64,000 nucleotides of DNA from an uncultured delta proteobacterium (GCA_903885795.1 CAISJV010000084.1:1-64000); one strand, 5' to 3'; shown: positions 54,688-63,469, counted from the stretch's first letter. Notes: generated from the letters alone by a model not told the origin. Program-made: numbers and translations.

Positions 54688-56091
54688 TTAATTTGCCTGA
54701 ATCTTTCCTGATTTCAAAATTCGTTCGATTTCCATCCGGTCATATTTGCCGGATGGCGTCATGGGTATCTCTTCCACAACGGCCAGTCGTTTGGGAACGG
54801 CGTAAGCTTCGCTGGTACAGGCAATGCCGCGCCTCACATCAATTACATCGAGTCGGGTCGCGACCAGAGCGGCCAGTTCATTCTGCCTCCCCGTTCTGAC
54901 GGGCATTGCCATTACCACCGCATCATAAACGCCGGGAATCCGCTTCAGTTTGGCCTGAACGGCAGCCATGTCAACTCTCTTGCCGCCGATCTTGACGATA
55001 TCGTCCACTCTGCCGCGCAGGATGAAGCGGCCATTTCCGTCCGGATCAGCGCAGTCTGCCGTGACAAAGAAACCGTCGCCGTCCCGGGGAAGTGTCGGAG
55101 AGAGAAAGTCCGACCGGACGCAAAGGCTCCCATCGCGAATCCTCCAATCGACGGGGTCTATGGGGACCCATGATTCCCGATCCGAAAAGCTGCGTCTTGT
55201 CGCCACGCCTCCCGTTTCCGTCGAACCATAGACTTCGATAACATCCACACCTGTTTTTTCGCGAAAATAGAGGCCATCCTCCTGGTCCAGCATTCCCGCC
55301 GACGAAAAGGCCATCCGCAGATGGAAGCGCTGTAGGGCATCATTTTTCAGGACCCGAAAATGAACGGGAACGCTGACCAGAACGGTTGCCTTATGTTCCT
55401 GTGCGGCTAAAAGGATTTCTTTGGGGAAGGTATAGATTCCAGGGAGAACGCGGGCGGAGCTGAGCAATGGAATCAGTACGGAAAAGAGCAGACCGTAGAT
55501 GTGGCAAGGAGGCACGGTTGAGAGAAACAAATCGTCTTTCGTGATGGCGAATGTGTCCGATTGGTAGCGGGCCTCGGCAAGCATATTCCGTGGTGTCTTG
55601 GGCCAAATTGTCGGTTTCCCCGTAGAGCCTCCTGTAAACAGAATGAGAAAAGGCTCGTCGGGATCACGAACGGAATCGGTCAGAGCGGCGCTTTGCGGCG
55701 GAATTGCAGCGGTGTCGATAATGCGCGGTCCGGGCGGAAAATCTCCTGAGCCGTCAGCGAGAAAAAAGGTCGGAGACAGGGTTTCCACAACTTCCTCAAG
55801 GGCCTGACGGGAGCGGGCATAGGGCAGAACAAGAAGGGGTCCGTCGCTGCTGAGGGAGGCAATCAGGGACGCGGCAAGAAGGGCCTTGTCGTCGCTGCAC
55901 AGACAAATTGTCGGTTTGCTGACATTCGTAGACTTCGCGAGTTGATAAAGGCCTGCCGCCAACCGATAGATCTCTCTGTAAGTACTGCCTCCGAATATGA
56001 ATTCTCTGTCCGGATCTGCGGGCAGGAAGAGTAATTCCCGATACCAGTCCGGATTTGTGAAACGGTCTTTTCCAAGTGGATTCGTCAACAT
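54688..56091 (-). CDS. AMP-forming acyl/aryl ligase
   Basis: The 467-residue member of the ANL superfamily has the P-loop LFTGGSTGKPTIWPKT, the A5 motif VYGSTETGG, the hinge LRGRVDDIVKIGGKRVD and the catalytic Lys in TPSGKYDR. Short ANL ligases in aryl-polyene loci (ApeH) activate an aromatic acid and load it onto an ACP. Here the likely substrate is a cinnamate or coumarate made by the ammonia-lyase (inference). It is divergent from the dehydratase gene. Confidence 0.88.
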   Translation of the reverse strand: MLTNPLGKDRFTNPDWYRELLFLPADPDREFIFGGSTYREIYRLAAGLYQLAKSTNVSKPTICLCSDDKALLAASLIASLSSDGPLLVLPYARSRQALEEVVETLSPTFFLADGSGDFPPGPRIIDTAAIPPQSAALTDSVRDPDEPFLILFTGGSTGKPTIWPKTPRNMLAEARYQSDTFAITKDDLFLSTVPPCHIYGLLFSVLIPLLSSARVLPGIYTFPKEILLAAQEHKATVLVSVPVHFRVLKNDALQRFHLRMAFSSAGMLDQEDGLYFREKTGVDVIEVYGSTETGGVATRRSFSDRESWVPIDPVDWRIRDGSLCVRSDFLSPTLPRDGDGFFVTADCADPDGNGRFILRGRVDDIVKIGGKRVDMAAVQAKLKRIPGVYDAVVMAMPVRTGRQNELAALVATRLDVIDVRRGIACTSEAYAVPKRLAVVEEIPMTPSGKYDRMEIERILKSGKIQAN

Positions 56092-56251
56092 AAAATATTC
56101 AAATAGTTACCTTTCCAAGTCATGACTTCGCTTCTAAAGCGGCAAGGGCAGCGTCGATAATTAACCTTGACATCCCTCAGTTTTTCCCTTTAAGTAAGTC
56201 CCGTCTTTTAGCATGATTGGAAGGTTTTGAATATCAATAAATTAAGTCGAT

Positions 56252-56680
56252 ATGATGAACATAGAAGACCTGATCCCCCAGCGTGACAGAATGAAGCTCC
56301 TCGATGAGGTCGTAGCCGCAAACGAGGATGTTGCTATTACTTCGGCCAGGGCTTCCGATCGTTGGCCTCTGTGCCGGGGGGCTTACGTTGATCCTGTGGT
56401 ACTCATCGAGATTGTGGCGCAGACTGCGGCTGTTTTCATCAGTTGCAAGAAGGGGATCAAGACGGGCAGCAGCAGGCGTGGATGGATTGTCGGCATCAAG
56501 AATGCGGATTTTTTTGTGGATCGGATTCCTCTGGATACGGTGCTCATCACGACGGTTAAAGATCTGTATCATCTGGACCAGTATAGTGTCCTGGATGGCG
56601 AGGTTACCGCAGCAGCAGAGACGCTGTGCCGTGTCCAAATTCAGGTGTTCCGTGAAATTGACGAAGAAAAAATATTATGA
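56252..56680 (+). CDS. ApeP-like hotdog dehydratase lacking the usual His
   Basis: The 142-residue hotdog protein starts IPQRDRMKLLDEV, where relatives have PHRxPMLLLDxV, and has LIEIVAQTAAVF with Glu53. The region that would carry GHFPG reads RGAYVDP, without the His. Thus the acid is kept and the His lost, the reverse of the FabZ-like protein at 35109. The dehydratases ApeI and ApeP of aryl polyene synthesis work as a mixed complex. A second ATG at 56255 is possible. Confidence 0.82.
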   Translation: MMNIEDLIPQRDRMKLLDEVVAANEDVAITSARASDRWPLCRGAYVDPVVLIEIVAQTAAVFISCKKGIKTGSSRRGWIVGIKNADFFVDRIPLDTVLITTVKDLYHLDQYSVLDGEVTAAAETLCRVQIQVFREIDEEKIL

Positions 56681-56694
56681 GGGAGAGAGATGTC

Positions 56695-57423
56695 ATGGAA
56701 GAAGAACAGATTGCCCTGGTGACTGGCGGCAGCCGCGGTATCGGCCGCGCGATTGCGATTGAACTTGCCGAAGCCGGCTACGGGATTATCTTTACCTATA
56801 AGTCAAACGATCAGGCGGCCGATGAAACCGTCGACATGATTCGCTCAAGGGGGGGACGGGCGGAGAAAATCCGATTCGATGTCGCAGACGCGAAGGAAGC
56901 GGCTCCCATCATGAATGAGATTATCACTCAGCACAGCAACATTGGCATTCTGGTCAATAATGCCGGAATCAATGCCGATGGCCTGTTCATGATGATGCCG
57001 GAGGAAGACTGGGATTCCGTCATCCAGACGACCCTCAAGGGTTTCTACAATATGACGAAGCCGATTGTAAAAATGATGGTCAGGAAAAAGAAGGGTTCTA
57101 TTGTCTCGATATCGTCTGCATCGGCCCTTATGGGCAACAGGGGACAGGCCAACTACGCAGCGGCGAAGTCCGGACTGATTGCGGCGAGTCGTGTCCTCGC
57201 AGCGGAGGTCGGCAGACTGGGCGTTCGTGTCAACGTCGTTGCGCCGGGGTTGATCGACACCGATATGATCAAGGGCGCTCCCGTGGAAAGAATCAAAGAT
57301 ATCATCCCCATGGCAAGGATCGGCAAGCCGGAGGAGGTGGCAAAAGTTGTCCGTTTTCTCTGCTCCGATGATGCTTCTTATGTTACGGGACAGGTTATAT
57401 CCGTCAATGGCGGGATGTTTTGA
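56695..57423 (+). CDS. FabG-type 3-ketoacyl-ACP reductase
   Basis: The short-chain dehydrogenase has NAD(P) motif VTGGSRGIGRAIA, the NNAG loop in LVNNAGINAD, catalytic Ser in SISSASAL, and Tyr-x-x-x-Lys in YAAAKSG. It reduces the 3-ketoacyl-ACP. The frame is open to ATG 56677 overlapping the previous stop, but ATG 56695 has a GGGAGAG site at good spacing; the product is 242 residues. Adjacent to the ApeP-like gene, it completes the reduce-and-dehydrate cycle. Confidence 0.92.
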   Translation: MEEEQIALVTGGSRGIGRAIAIELAEAGYGIIFTYKSNDQAADETVDMIRSRGGRAEKIRFDVADAKEAAPIMNEIITQHSNIGILVNNAGINADGLFMMMPEEDWDSVIQTTLKGFYNMTKPIVKMMVRKKKGSIVSISSASALMGNRGQANYAAAKSGLIAASRVLAAEVGRLGVRVNVVAPGLIDTDMIKGAPVERIKDIIPMARIGKPEEVAKVVRFLCSDDASYVTGQVISVNGGMF

Positions 57424-58043
57424 TGCACCGTTTCAAAAGATATTGTGCCATCATTTCGGTTCTTCTTTCCTGCGTCGTCCTTTTGGGATGGGCGGATAGC
57501 TGGGAAAGCATTCAGAAGGAATCGGCAAAGATCAAGTCCGTCAAAGCTCAATTTACCCAGTCGAAGCACATGAAGATCCTCGCCAGGCCCCTTGTTTCAA
57601 AGGGGCGTTTTTATTTCCAGTCCCCCGATTCGGTCCGCTGGGAATACGTCTCCCCGGTGAAGAGTATTCTCCTCATGAACAGGGACGGGATCAGAAGATA
57701 CACCCAGGGCAGCGGGGGTCTTGCGGAGGATAAAAGCGGATCCCTGCAATCGATGCAGGTAGTTCTGAAGGAAATCGGTCAGTGGAGTAAGGGGCAGTTC
57801 ACAACGAATGAACATTTCACGGCGGTCCTGAAAAAGGGCAGCGAGCCGACGATCATCATGACCCCCAGGGAGAAGGGGTTTGCCGCCATGATCTCGCGCA
57901 TTGTCATCACTCTTTCTTCGGACAGGCCGGGCATCCTGAAATCGGTGAAGATATTTGAGAATGAGGGCAACTACACCCTCTTTGAGTTTAACGATGTGCA
58001 GGTCAATGAAAAGATCGCTGAATCGTTATTCCGGGATGCATAA
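57423..58043 (+). CDS. LolA-like periplasmic lipid-carrier protein
   Basis: The roughly 206-residue protein begins with a signal peptide (IISVLLSCVVLLGWA) followed by SVKAQFTQSKHMKIL and GRFYFQSPDSVRWEY, characteristic of LolA. LolA carries lipids or lipoproteins across the periplasm. LolA-like genes are standard in aryl polyene loci, so it probably carries the product to the outer membrane. ATG 57423 overlaps the fabG stop. Confidence 0.87.
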   Translation: MHRFKRYCAIISVLLSCVVLLGWADSWESIQKESAKIKSVKAQFTQSKHMKILARPLVSKGRFYFQSPDSVRWEYVSPVKSILLMNRDGIRRYTQGSGGLAEDKSGSLQSMQVVLKEIGQWSKGQFTTNEHFTAVLKKGSEPTIIMTPREKGFAAMISRIVITLSSDRPGILKSVKIFENEGNYTLFEFNDVQVNEKIAESLFRDA

Positions 58044-58723
58044 TGGTGATGAACCCGCCGCTCAAATATGGATTCGCCGTGCTTATGATGGCGTCATTTC
58101 TGTTTTCGTGCAGCCGCCTTCCTGTGATCAAAACTGGGGAACCGGCAGCGGCGGCGGCGCTCATCGAGCAGTGTCGTCGGCCATATCCTGCCGTCCCCTA
58201 TCGTTTTGTTCATGCGATAGAAGTGATGTTGCCGGATGGATCGTCAGAAACCATGATGGGCGTTACACTTGTTGATCCCAAGGCGGCGGCCGTCCATAGT
58301 GTGATTATGACCATTGAAGGGTTTGTTGTTTTTGATGGCGTTTATGATAAGGATGTACGTGTTGATCGGGCGGTGCCGCCCTTCGATAAGCCCCATTTCG
58401 CAAGGAAGATGTTAAAGGATGTCCGCCTGATGTATCTGGCGCCGGAGGGGCGGCCGGTGAATGTCGGTTTCCTTGAAGACGGAGCCGTTATCTGCCGGTA
58501 TGTGGGAAATGAGAATCCCTTCATGGATATAATCCTTTATCGGAACGGATCATGGGAGATCGACGCTTACAGTGAACATGAAGAACTAAGACGGCGGATC
58601 AAGGCCGGTTCCGTCAAGGATGGAATCCCGGAGACGGTTGAGTTGCATGGTTATGAATCCTGGGATTATACGCTGCAAATGAGACTGATCTCTGCCGAGA
58701 CGGTAGAATTAGGAATATTTTAA
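58043..58723 (+). CDS. Lipoprotein of aryl-polyene locus type (DUF3261-like)
   Basis: The 226-residue protein has a signal peptide ending in the lipobox LFSC, then an Ala-rich stretch and a beta-rich domain (YRFVHAIEVMLPDGSSETMMG; IEGFVVFDGVYD). It resembles outer-membrane lipoproteins that accompany LolA in aryl polyene loci, but the family match is from pattern memory, not a search. It overlaps the LolA stop by 1 base. Confidence 0.7.
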   Translation: MVMNPPLKYGFAVLMMASFLFSCSRLPVIKTGEPAAAAALIEQCRRPYPAVPYRFVHAIEVMLPDGSSETMMGVTLVDPKAAAVHSVIMTIEGFVVFDGVYDKDVRVDRAVPPFDKPHFARKMLKDVRLMYLAPEGRPVNVGFLEDGAVICRYVGNENPFMDIILYRNGSWEIDAYSEHEELRRRIKAGSVKDGIPETVELHGYESWDYTLQMRLISAETVELGIF

Positions 58724-58763
58724 TTATTACGAGGACTTAAAACTTAACACGGAATACGATTTT

Positions 58764-60017
58764 ATGAAATTTAAGCTGATCTTTCCCCTGTGGAGAAAAC
58801 TTGACGGCCAGACGGAGTTTCATCTGCCCCCTCATGGGCCGGTCGTCTTTGCTGCGACCATACCGGCTGATGTGGATGTCTCATTTGTGGACGAAAACGT
58901 GGAAGCCATCGATTTTGATGACTCCCCAGATTTTGTCGGCATCTCCATGATGCTGACCAGCCAGGTAAAACGGGCCTGGGAGATCGCCGATCGGTACCGG
59001 CAACGTGGTATCAAGGTCATCTTTGGCGGCATCGCGACGATGCTCCATGCCGAGGAGACGATGCTCCACGCCGATGCCGTATTCCTCGGCGAAGCGGAAG
59101 GCAGGATGGAGGAGGTCTTCCGTGACTTCAGTGAGAACCGCCTGAAGAAATGCTACGACTACCTCCTTGATTTCCCTCCCATTGAATCCGTCGGTCCGGC
59201 GAGGAGATCCATATTGAACCGCGAGCTTTATTATTACAAAGGTGTGCAGATGGTTGATCTTGTCCATGCCTCGCGGGGATGCCGGTTTAACTGTTACCCC
59301 TGCTGCGTCAGTTTTCTGGGGGGCAGGACCTTCAGACCCCGGCCTTACGATAAGGTCATCGAAGAGCTCGCCGGCATCGATAATAACCGGCTTTTCATGG
59401 TCGATAATTCCCTTGCCCAGGACAAGAAGTGGGAAATGGATCTCTTCCGGGAGATGATACCACTCAAAAAGAAATGGTGCTGCCATCCGATCGAGGATGA
59501 CGACGAGGTCCTCGATCTGGCTGCTCAGGCAGGCGCCTGGTATGTCTATCAGGCCGTCTTCGATACATCCGATTACATCCGGGATCGCATCAAGCGCTAT
59601 CACGACCATGGCATCGGTGTGGAGGGGACGATCCTTTTGGGTCTTGACCACCATACGGAAGACTATATCAAGGAGATGATCGACTTTCTCCTGGAGGTGA
59701 ACCTGGACCTTGCGGAATTCACCATCCTGACGCCATTCCCCCATACCAGGGCCTTTGACGATCTTAAGCAGGAGGGGAGAATTCTGTCCTACGACTGGAA
59801 TGATTATACCTGTGACCGGGTCGTCTTTCAGCCGAAGAATATGTCGCCCGAGAGGCTCCGGGAGCTCTACGATTATGCCTGGGAGACTTTTTACCGGCAC
59901 GAACCGCAGAGTTACAAGATGTTCAAACTGATCAAGAAGGTTATGATGAAGGAAAAGGAAGAGGGCACCTTCAAACAGCGAAGGCGGGATCTCATCTCCC
60001 AGGCATTTGGGAAATAA
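58764..60017 (+). CDS. B12-binding-type radical SAM enzyme 5
   Basis: The 417-residue protein starts with a B12-binding-like domain (about 1-130: MKFKLIFPLW, FVGISMMLTSQ, VIFGGIATMLHAEETM), followed by the radical SAM triad C173, C177, C180 in SRGCRFNCYPCCV. It is followed after 17 bases by the ammonia-lyase. Role unknown; placement suggests action on the aromatic starter or the aryl chain. Confidence 0.9.
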   Translation: MKFKLIFPLWRKLDGQTEFHLPPHGPVVFAATIPADVDVSFVDENVEAIDFDDSPDFVGISMMLTSQVKRAWEIADRYRQRGIKVIFGGIATMLHAEETMLHADAVFLGEAEGRMEEVFRDFSENRLKKCYDYLLDFPPIESVGPARRSILNRELYYYKGVQMVDLVHASRGCRFNCYPCCVSFLGGRTFRPRPYDKVIEELAGIDNNRLFMVDNSLAQDKKWEMDLFREMIPLKKKWCCHPIEDDDEVLDLAAQAGAWYVYQAVFDTSDYIRDRIKRYHDHGIGVEGTILLGLDHHTEDYIKEMIDFLLEVNLDLAEFTILTPFPHTRAFDDLKQEGRILSYDWNDYTCDRVVFQPKNMSPERLRELYDYAWETFYRHEPQSYKMFKLIKKVMMKEKEEGTFKQRRRDLISQAFGK

Positions 60018-60034
60018 CAATTGAAAGTGGAAGA

Positions 60035-61588
60035 ATGAGCAAGAAAGAAGTTGTTGCAGTCGATGGCGGACAGATAAGCCTTGAGCGGATTGCGGCCGTC
60101 GCCAAGGGTGATGCGAGCGTCAGGGTCGGCACGGATACTAAATTCGTGAAACGCATGGAGCGGGCACAGGAACTGGTGATGGCCGCCATGCAAAACGATG
60201 TTCCCCTGTACGGTGTGAATACGGGATTCGGAAAGTCATGCAGCAAACGGGTTCCCGTCCGGACGACCTCCAGAAAGGTCGTCAGTCCCATCGCCTTTCA
60301 CGGTTGCGGGACCGGGGAGCCCCTCGGCATCGAGGAGACGCGGGCGGCAATGTTGTGTCGGATGATCTGTCTGGCACGGGGCAACTCGGGAGTATCCATC
60401 GAACTCCTGGAGCAGATGGCGTCCTTTCTCAATCTCGGCATTACGCCGGTCGTTCCCGCGGAGGGCTCCGTCGGCGCTTCGGGCGACCTGACCCCCATGT
60501 CCTATATTGCCGCCTGTCTTGAGGGAGAGCGTGAGGTATTTTACCGAGGTCGCCGCATGCCCGCCCTGAAAGCGATCAAGCTGGCCAAATTGACGCCTTA
60601 CCGGTACGGTGCGAAAGAACCCCTTTCCATGATCAACGGCACGTCGACCATGACGGGGATTGCCGTCATGGCTGTTGTCAGGGCAAGGAGAATTCTCCAT
60701 GCCGCCATCGGCGCCACGGCGCTCAGCGTTCATGCCTTCAAGGGCAAGGTTCATCATTTTCACTCCCTGATCAGTGAAGTAAAACCGTTTCCGGGGCAGA
60801 TATTTGTTGCCGAAAAGCTGCGAAATCTCCTGGAAACGAAGAAGGCCCTGACCGGCCTCGAGGACCATGAACTCGGCGCCCTGCAGGACCCCTATTCGAT
60901 ACGCTGCACCCCGCAGATTGCCGGTGTTCTCTTCGATGCCCTGGCCTGGATTGAAAAGTGGGTGGAGATAGAGGCGAACAGCTCGAACGACAATCCGATC
61001 TTTGATCCCGATACGGGTCAGATTTTTATGAGCGGCAATTTCTATGGCGGGCATATGGCATTTGCCATGGATTGTCTGAAATCGGCGGTGGCAGCCATAG
61101 CCGACATGTCGGACCGCCAGGTTGTCCTGCTTGTAAATCCCCAGACCAATCGCGGGCTCCCGGCCGATCTTGTCGGTGCAAAAGGCGACGACATGCTGGT
61201 GAATCACGGTTTCAAAGCCGCATCCATAACGGCAACGGCACTGTGCGCGGAGGCGCTAAAATTAACCATGCCTGCCGCCTCTTTTTCGCGATCCTGCGAA
61301 TCCCACAACCAGGATAAGGTAAGCATGGGAACCATCGCCGCGAGAGACGCCCTGCGGATCTGCACCCTTACGGAGAGGATTGTGGCCATACATATCCTTG
61401 CGGCGGTTCAGGGTTGCGAGTTGCGTAAGAATTGTAAAGTCAGGCCGAGGCTTTCGGAATTGATCGGCAACATCCGGTCTCTGGCTGAGGGCATCATCGA
61501 CGACCGGCCTATGGACATGGATATTGAAAATGTTGCCAGGGCCATATCCGCCACGGACATGTTTGCGCCGCCAGGCGATTCAGGGTAG
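60035..61588 (+). CDS. MIO-type aromatic amino acid ammonia-lyase (TAL/PAL/HAL family)
   Basis: The 517-residue enzyme has the MIO-forming triad Ala148-Ser149-Gly150 in SVGASGDLTPMS, and the catalytic Tyr59 in YGVNTGFG. The substrate-selecting pair, by alignment to the region that reads HL in tyrosine, FL in phenylalanine and SH in histidine lyases, is Phe88-His89. This mixed pair leaves specificity open. The product would be cinnamate, p-coumarate or urocanate. In this locus it most likely supplies the aryl starter acid, as in flexirubin and some aryl polyene pathways. Confidence 0.9.
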   Translation: MSKKEVVAVDGGQISLERIAAVAKGDASVRVGTDTKFVKRMERAQELVMAAMQNDVPLYGVNTGFGKSCSKRVPVRTTSRKVVSPIAFHGCGTGEPLGIEETRAAMLCRMICLARGNSGVSIELLEQMASFLNLGITPVVPAEGSVGASGDLTPMSYIAACLEGEREVFYRGRRMPALKAIKLAKLTPYRYGAKEPLSMINGTSTMTGIAVMAVVRARRILHAAIGATALSVHAFKGKVHHFHSLISEVKPFPGQIFVAEKLRNLLETKKALTGLEDHELGALQDPYSIRCTPQIAGVLFDALAWIEKWVEIEANSSNDNPIFDPDTGQIFMSGNFYGGHMAFAMDCLKSAVAAIADMSDRQVVLLVNPQTNRGLPADLVGAKGDDMLVNHGFKAASITATALCAEALKLTMPAASFSRSCESHNQDKVSMGTIAARDALRICTLTERIVAIHILAAVQGCELRKNCKVRPRLSELIGNIRSLAEGIIDDRPMDMDIENVARAISATDMFAPPGDSG

Positions 61589-61599
61589 AGGGGGGCTTT

Positions 61600-62019
61600 A
61601 TGGCGGAGAGTCAACAGCGGAGTTTTGAGGTAGAAGGCCGGGTGGCATTTTACGAGTTAGATCCCATGCGGATTGTCTGGCATGGCAACTATTTCAATTA
61701 TTTCGAGGACGCAAGAAGCGCCCTCCTTGCACATTATGGCATTGACCTCAATGAATATTTTGCAAGGTCCCAATGCCTGTTTCCCATCATCAGAACATCT
61801 TCAAAGCATATCTATCCCCTGAGATACGGGGATGAATATATCTGTAAAGCCACCTTGGTTGAGGTAAAGACAAAGCTTGTCGTCGATTTTGAAATCAGGC
61901 TTAAAAGCGACGGAAGGATTTGCACCCGCGGCAGGACTGAGCAAGTGACGGTAAAAGCGCCGGAGATGGAGATCGTCTTCAACATCCCTGAAGAAATTCG
62001 CCAGGCCCTGGGATTTTAA
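61600..62019 (+). CDS. Hotdog acyl thioesterase 2
   Basis: The 139-residue protein has the 4HBT pattern YELDPMRIVWHGNYFNYFEDAR. It differs from the first thioesterase and resembles those of aryl polyene loci. It would release the finished acyl chain or edit stalled ones. It lies 11 bases after the ammonia-lyase and is the last clear gene of the locus. Confidence 0.87.
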   Translation: MAESQQRSFEVEGRVAFYELDPMRIVWHGNYFNYFEDARSALLAHYGIDLNEYFARSQCLFPIIRTSSKHIYPLRYGDEYICKATLVEVKTKLVVDFEIRLKSDGRICTRGRTEQVTVKAPEMEIVFNIPEEIRQALGF

Positions 62020-62330
62020 TAACGGATGCGGATTTTTGTAATGCCTTGGTCACGGGTGTTGAGCGCGTAACCGCATGGTCCGGAGCCCGCCACCCCAATT
62101 GTCCTGACGGCGGGGCATACTGGAAAATGAAAAACGGCGGACACTGTCGTCAGTTAGCTTATTACATCATATAGTTAACCTCTGCCGGAGCTCCGGCAGA
62201 GAATTTTGGCCGGAGCTAAACGATCCTAAGACTTCCAAATATTCCGATGTCTCGACACAACGTGAATGGTAAATTAATACCGAATACCGGTTTCTGCTGA
62301 CATCGCAACCTATCGTAGTCATAAGCTACT
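62020..62330. other. 311-bp gap at the end of the biosynthetic locus
   Basis: No gene is visible. The gap includes the palindrome at 62180-62201 and GTTGAGC at 62058, a possible but weak integron core site. Compositional change begins here. Confidence 0.5.
62180..62201. terminator. 22-bp perfect palindrome, possible terminator
   Basis: CTCTGCCGGAG followed by its exact complement; the arms meet without a spacer, so in RNA a few central bases would form the loop. A short AATTTT follows. It may end the biosynthetic transcript on the plus strand. Confidence 0.5.
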
Positions 62331-63071
62331 GTGGATAATTTATCCGCGCTTAGCGGTTTAAAGAAGCCGATATTAGTCAGCCTAAACAGTGTTAGACCTG
62401 GAAAAAGTGTGACTATGCAAATTACCGAAGCAATCGCAGCACTTAGTTTGTTTTCTGGCCAAGATGTGGGTCGGACATTGTCTAAAATAGAGTTGGCGGT
62501 GGAAGGGGCCACGGCAGATAGATGTACCCCGCTCTTGCATGAGTATCACGCGCACCACGATGCCCTTGCTGCCGCCGGTCTTGTGAAGCGGCTTGCAGGA
62601 CAGGTCAACGTAGTTGTCCATGCCCTTGGCATTCTGCTCTGTTTGCCGGAGGTCCTGCAACCAGGTGAAGTTATTGAGAGCATATCGCTCGGTGCAGGCA
62701 ATACCGGCAAGCCATTTGACTTGGAGACCAGTCATCGAGTCGCGGAGTTCAAGTTTATCGCATGGCAAGGTGGGCCGGAGGCAATTCGGCAAAACTCCTT
62801 ATTCAAAGACTTCTACTACTTGGCAGAACACGACTCGTCGAAGTCAAAGCACCTGTACGTGCTCGGGACTGAGTTTCCATTGAGGTTCCTCAACAGTCGA
62901 CGGTCGCTTGAAAGTGTCCTCAGTAAGAACGTTACTTTTCACAACGAGTTCAGGGCCAAGTATCCTGGCTACCAAGTCGTGCGGGATTATTACCTGCCGC
63001 GGCGTAGTCAGGTCAGCATTGAAGATGTGTCTGCGATGGTACCTGGATTGACGAACGATTTAATGGTCTAA
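62331..63071 (+). CDS. Unknown protein, possible integron cassette gene
   Basis: A 246-residue soluble protein with no family recognised by eye. The start is a GTG at 62331. Features are an N-terminal ITEAIAALSLFSG, a helical middle (LVKRLAGQVNVVVHALGILLCLP) and a C-terminal PGYQVVRDYYLPRRSQ. Its stop codon is embedded in the left core of a candidate attC site. It is outside the biosynthetic locus in sense and composition. Confidence 0.65.
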   Translation: MDNLSALSGLKKPILVSLNSVRPGKSVTMQITEAIAALSLFSGQDVGRTLSKIELAVEGATADRCTPLLHEYHAHHDALAAAGLVKRLAGQVNVVVHALGILLCLPEVLQPGEVIESISLGAGNTGKPFDLETSHRVAEFKFIAWQGGPEAIRQNSLFKDFYYLAEHDSSKSKHLYVLGTEFPLRFLNSRRSLESVLSKNVTFHNEFRAKYPGYQVVRDYYLPRRSQVSIEDVSAMVPGLTNDLMV

Positions 63072-63129
63072 CGTGTGGATGCAGCCAATCGCCCATAAAT
63101 CCGGCTCTAGCTGATGCCCGGTGTTGGGC
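63066..63129 (+). other. Candidate attC recombination site
   Basis: GTCTAAC (63066-63072, fits RYYYAAC) and GTTGGGC (63123-63129, fits GTTRRRY) frame 64 bases with imperfect inner complementarity (GCAGCC near the left, GGCTCTAGC near the right). The layout, with the left core overlapping the gene stop, is typical of a gene-cassette attC. No integrase is in the window, so this is a pattern-based call. Confidence 0.4.
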
Positions 63130-63154
63130 AGTGACGCCATAAATAATGGAATCC

Positions 63155-63183
63155 TTGACTTTTATGTTGAATGTAATTACAAT
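63155..63183 (+). promoter_or_regulatory. Promoter for the mazEF-like pair
   Basis: TTGACT (63155-63160) and TACAAT (63178-63183) are separated by 17 bases. The palindrome GTAATTAC (63173-63180) overlaps the -10 box and may be the antitoxin operator. Confidence 0.7.
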
Positions 63184-63214
63184 GTAGTAACCATTCAGTC
63201 GAGGAGGTAAAATA

Positions 63215-63469
63215 ATGAGAGCACACATTGTAAAAATAGGAAATTCCCAAGGAATCCGCATTCCAAAACCATTACTTGATCAAACGGGAATTGTGGATGA
63301 CGTTGAACTCGAGGTGGAGAAAAACCAAATTATTATTCGCCCGATCTCAAATCCAAGGCCAGATTGGGATAATGCTTTCAGAACAATGGCCAAGAACGGT
63401 CATGACACATTGATAGACGGAGACGATAATATCTCAAATTCCTGGGATGAAGAGGAATGGCAATGGTAG
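63215..63469 (+). CDS. mazE: MazE/AbrB-type antitoxin
   Basis: The 84-residue protein has an N-terminal SpoVT/AbrB DNA-binding domain (HIVKIGNSQGIRIPKPLL) and a C-terminal acidic tail (DGDDNISNSWDEEEW) that would bind and block the toxin. It binds its own promoter in the family. It overlaps the toxin gene by 13 bases, and an AGGAGG ribosome site is upstream. Confidence 0.9.
   Translation: MRAHIVKIGNSQGIRIPKPLLDQTGIVDDVELEVEKNQIIIRPISNPRPDWDNAFRTMAKNGHDTLIDGDDNISNSWDEEEWQW

Noticed and set aside
62010-62064. Second attC site upstream of the unknown gene, ending GTTGAGC
   Set aside because: The right core fits, but no RYYYAAC partner with the expected spacing is present, so it is not called.
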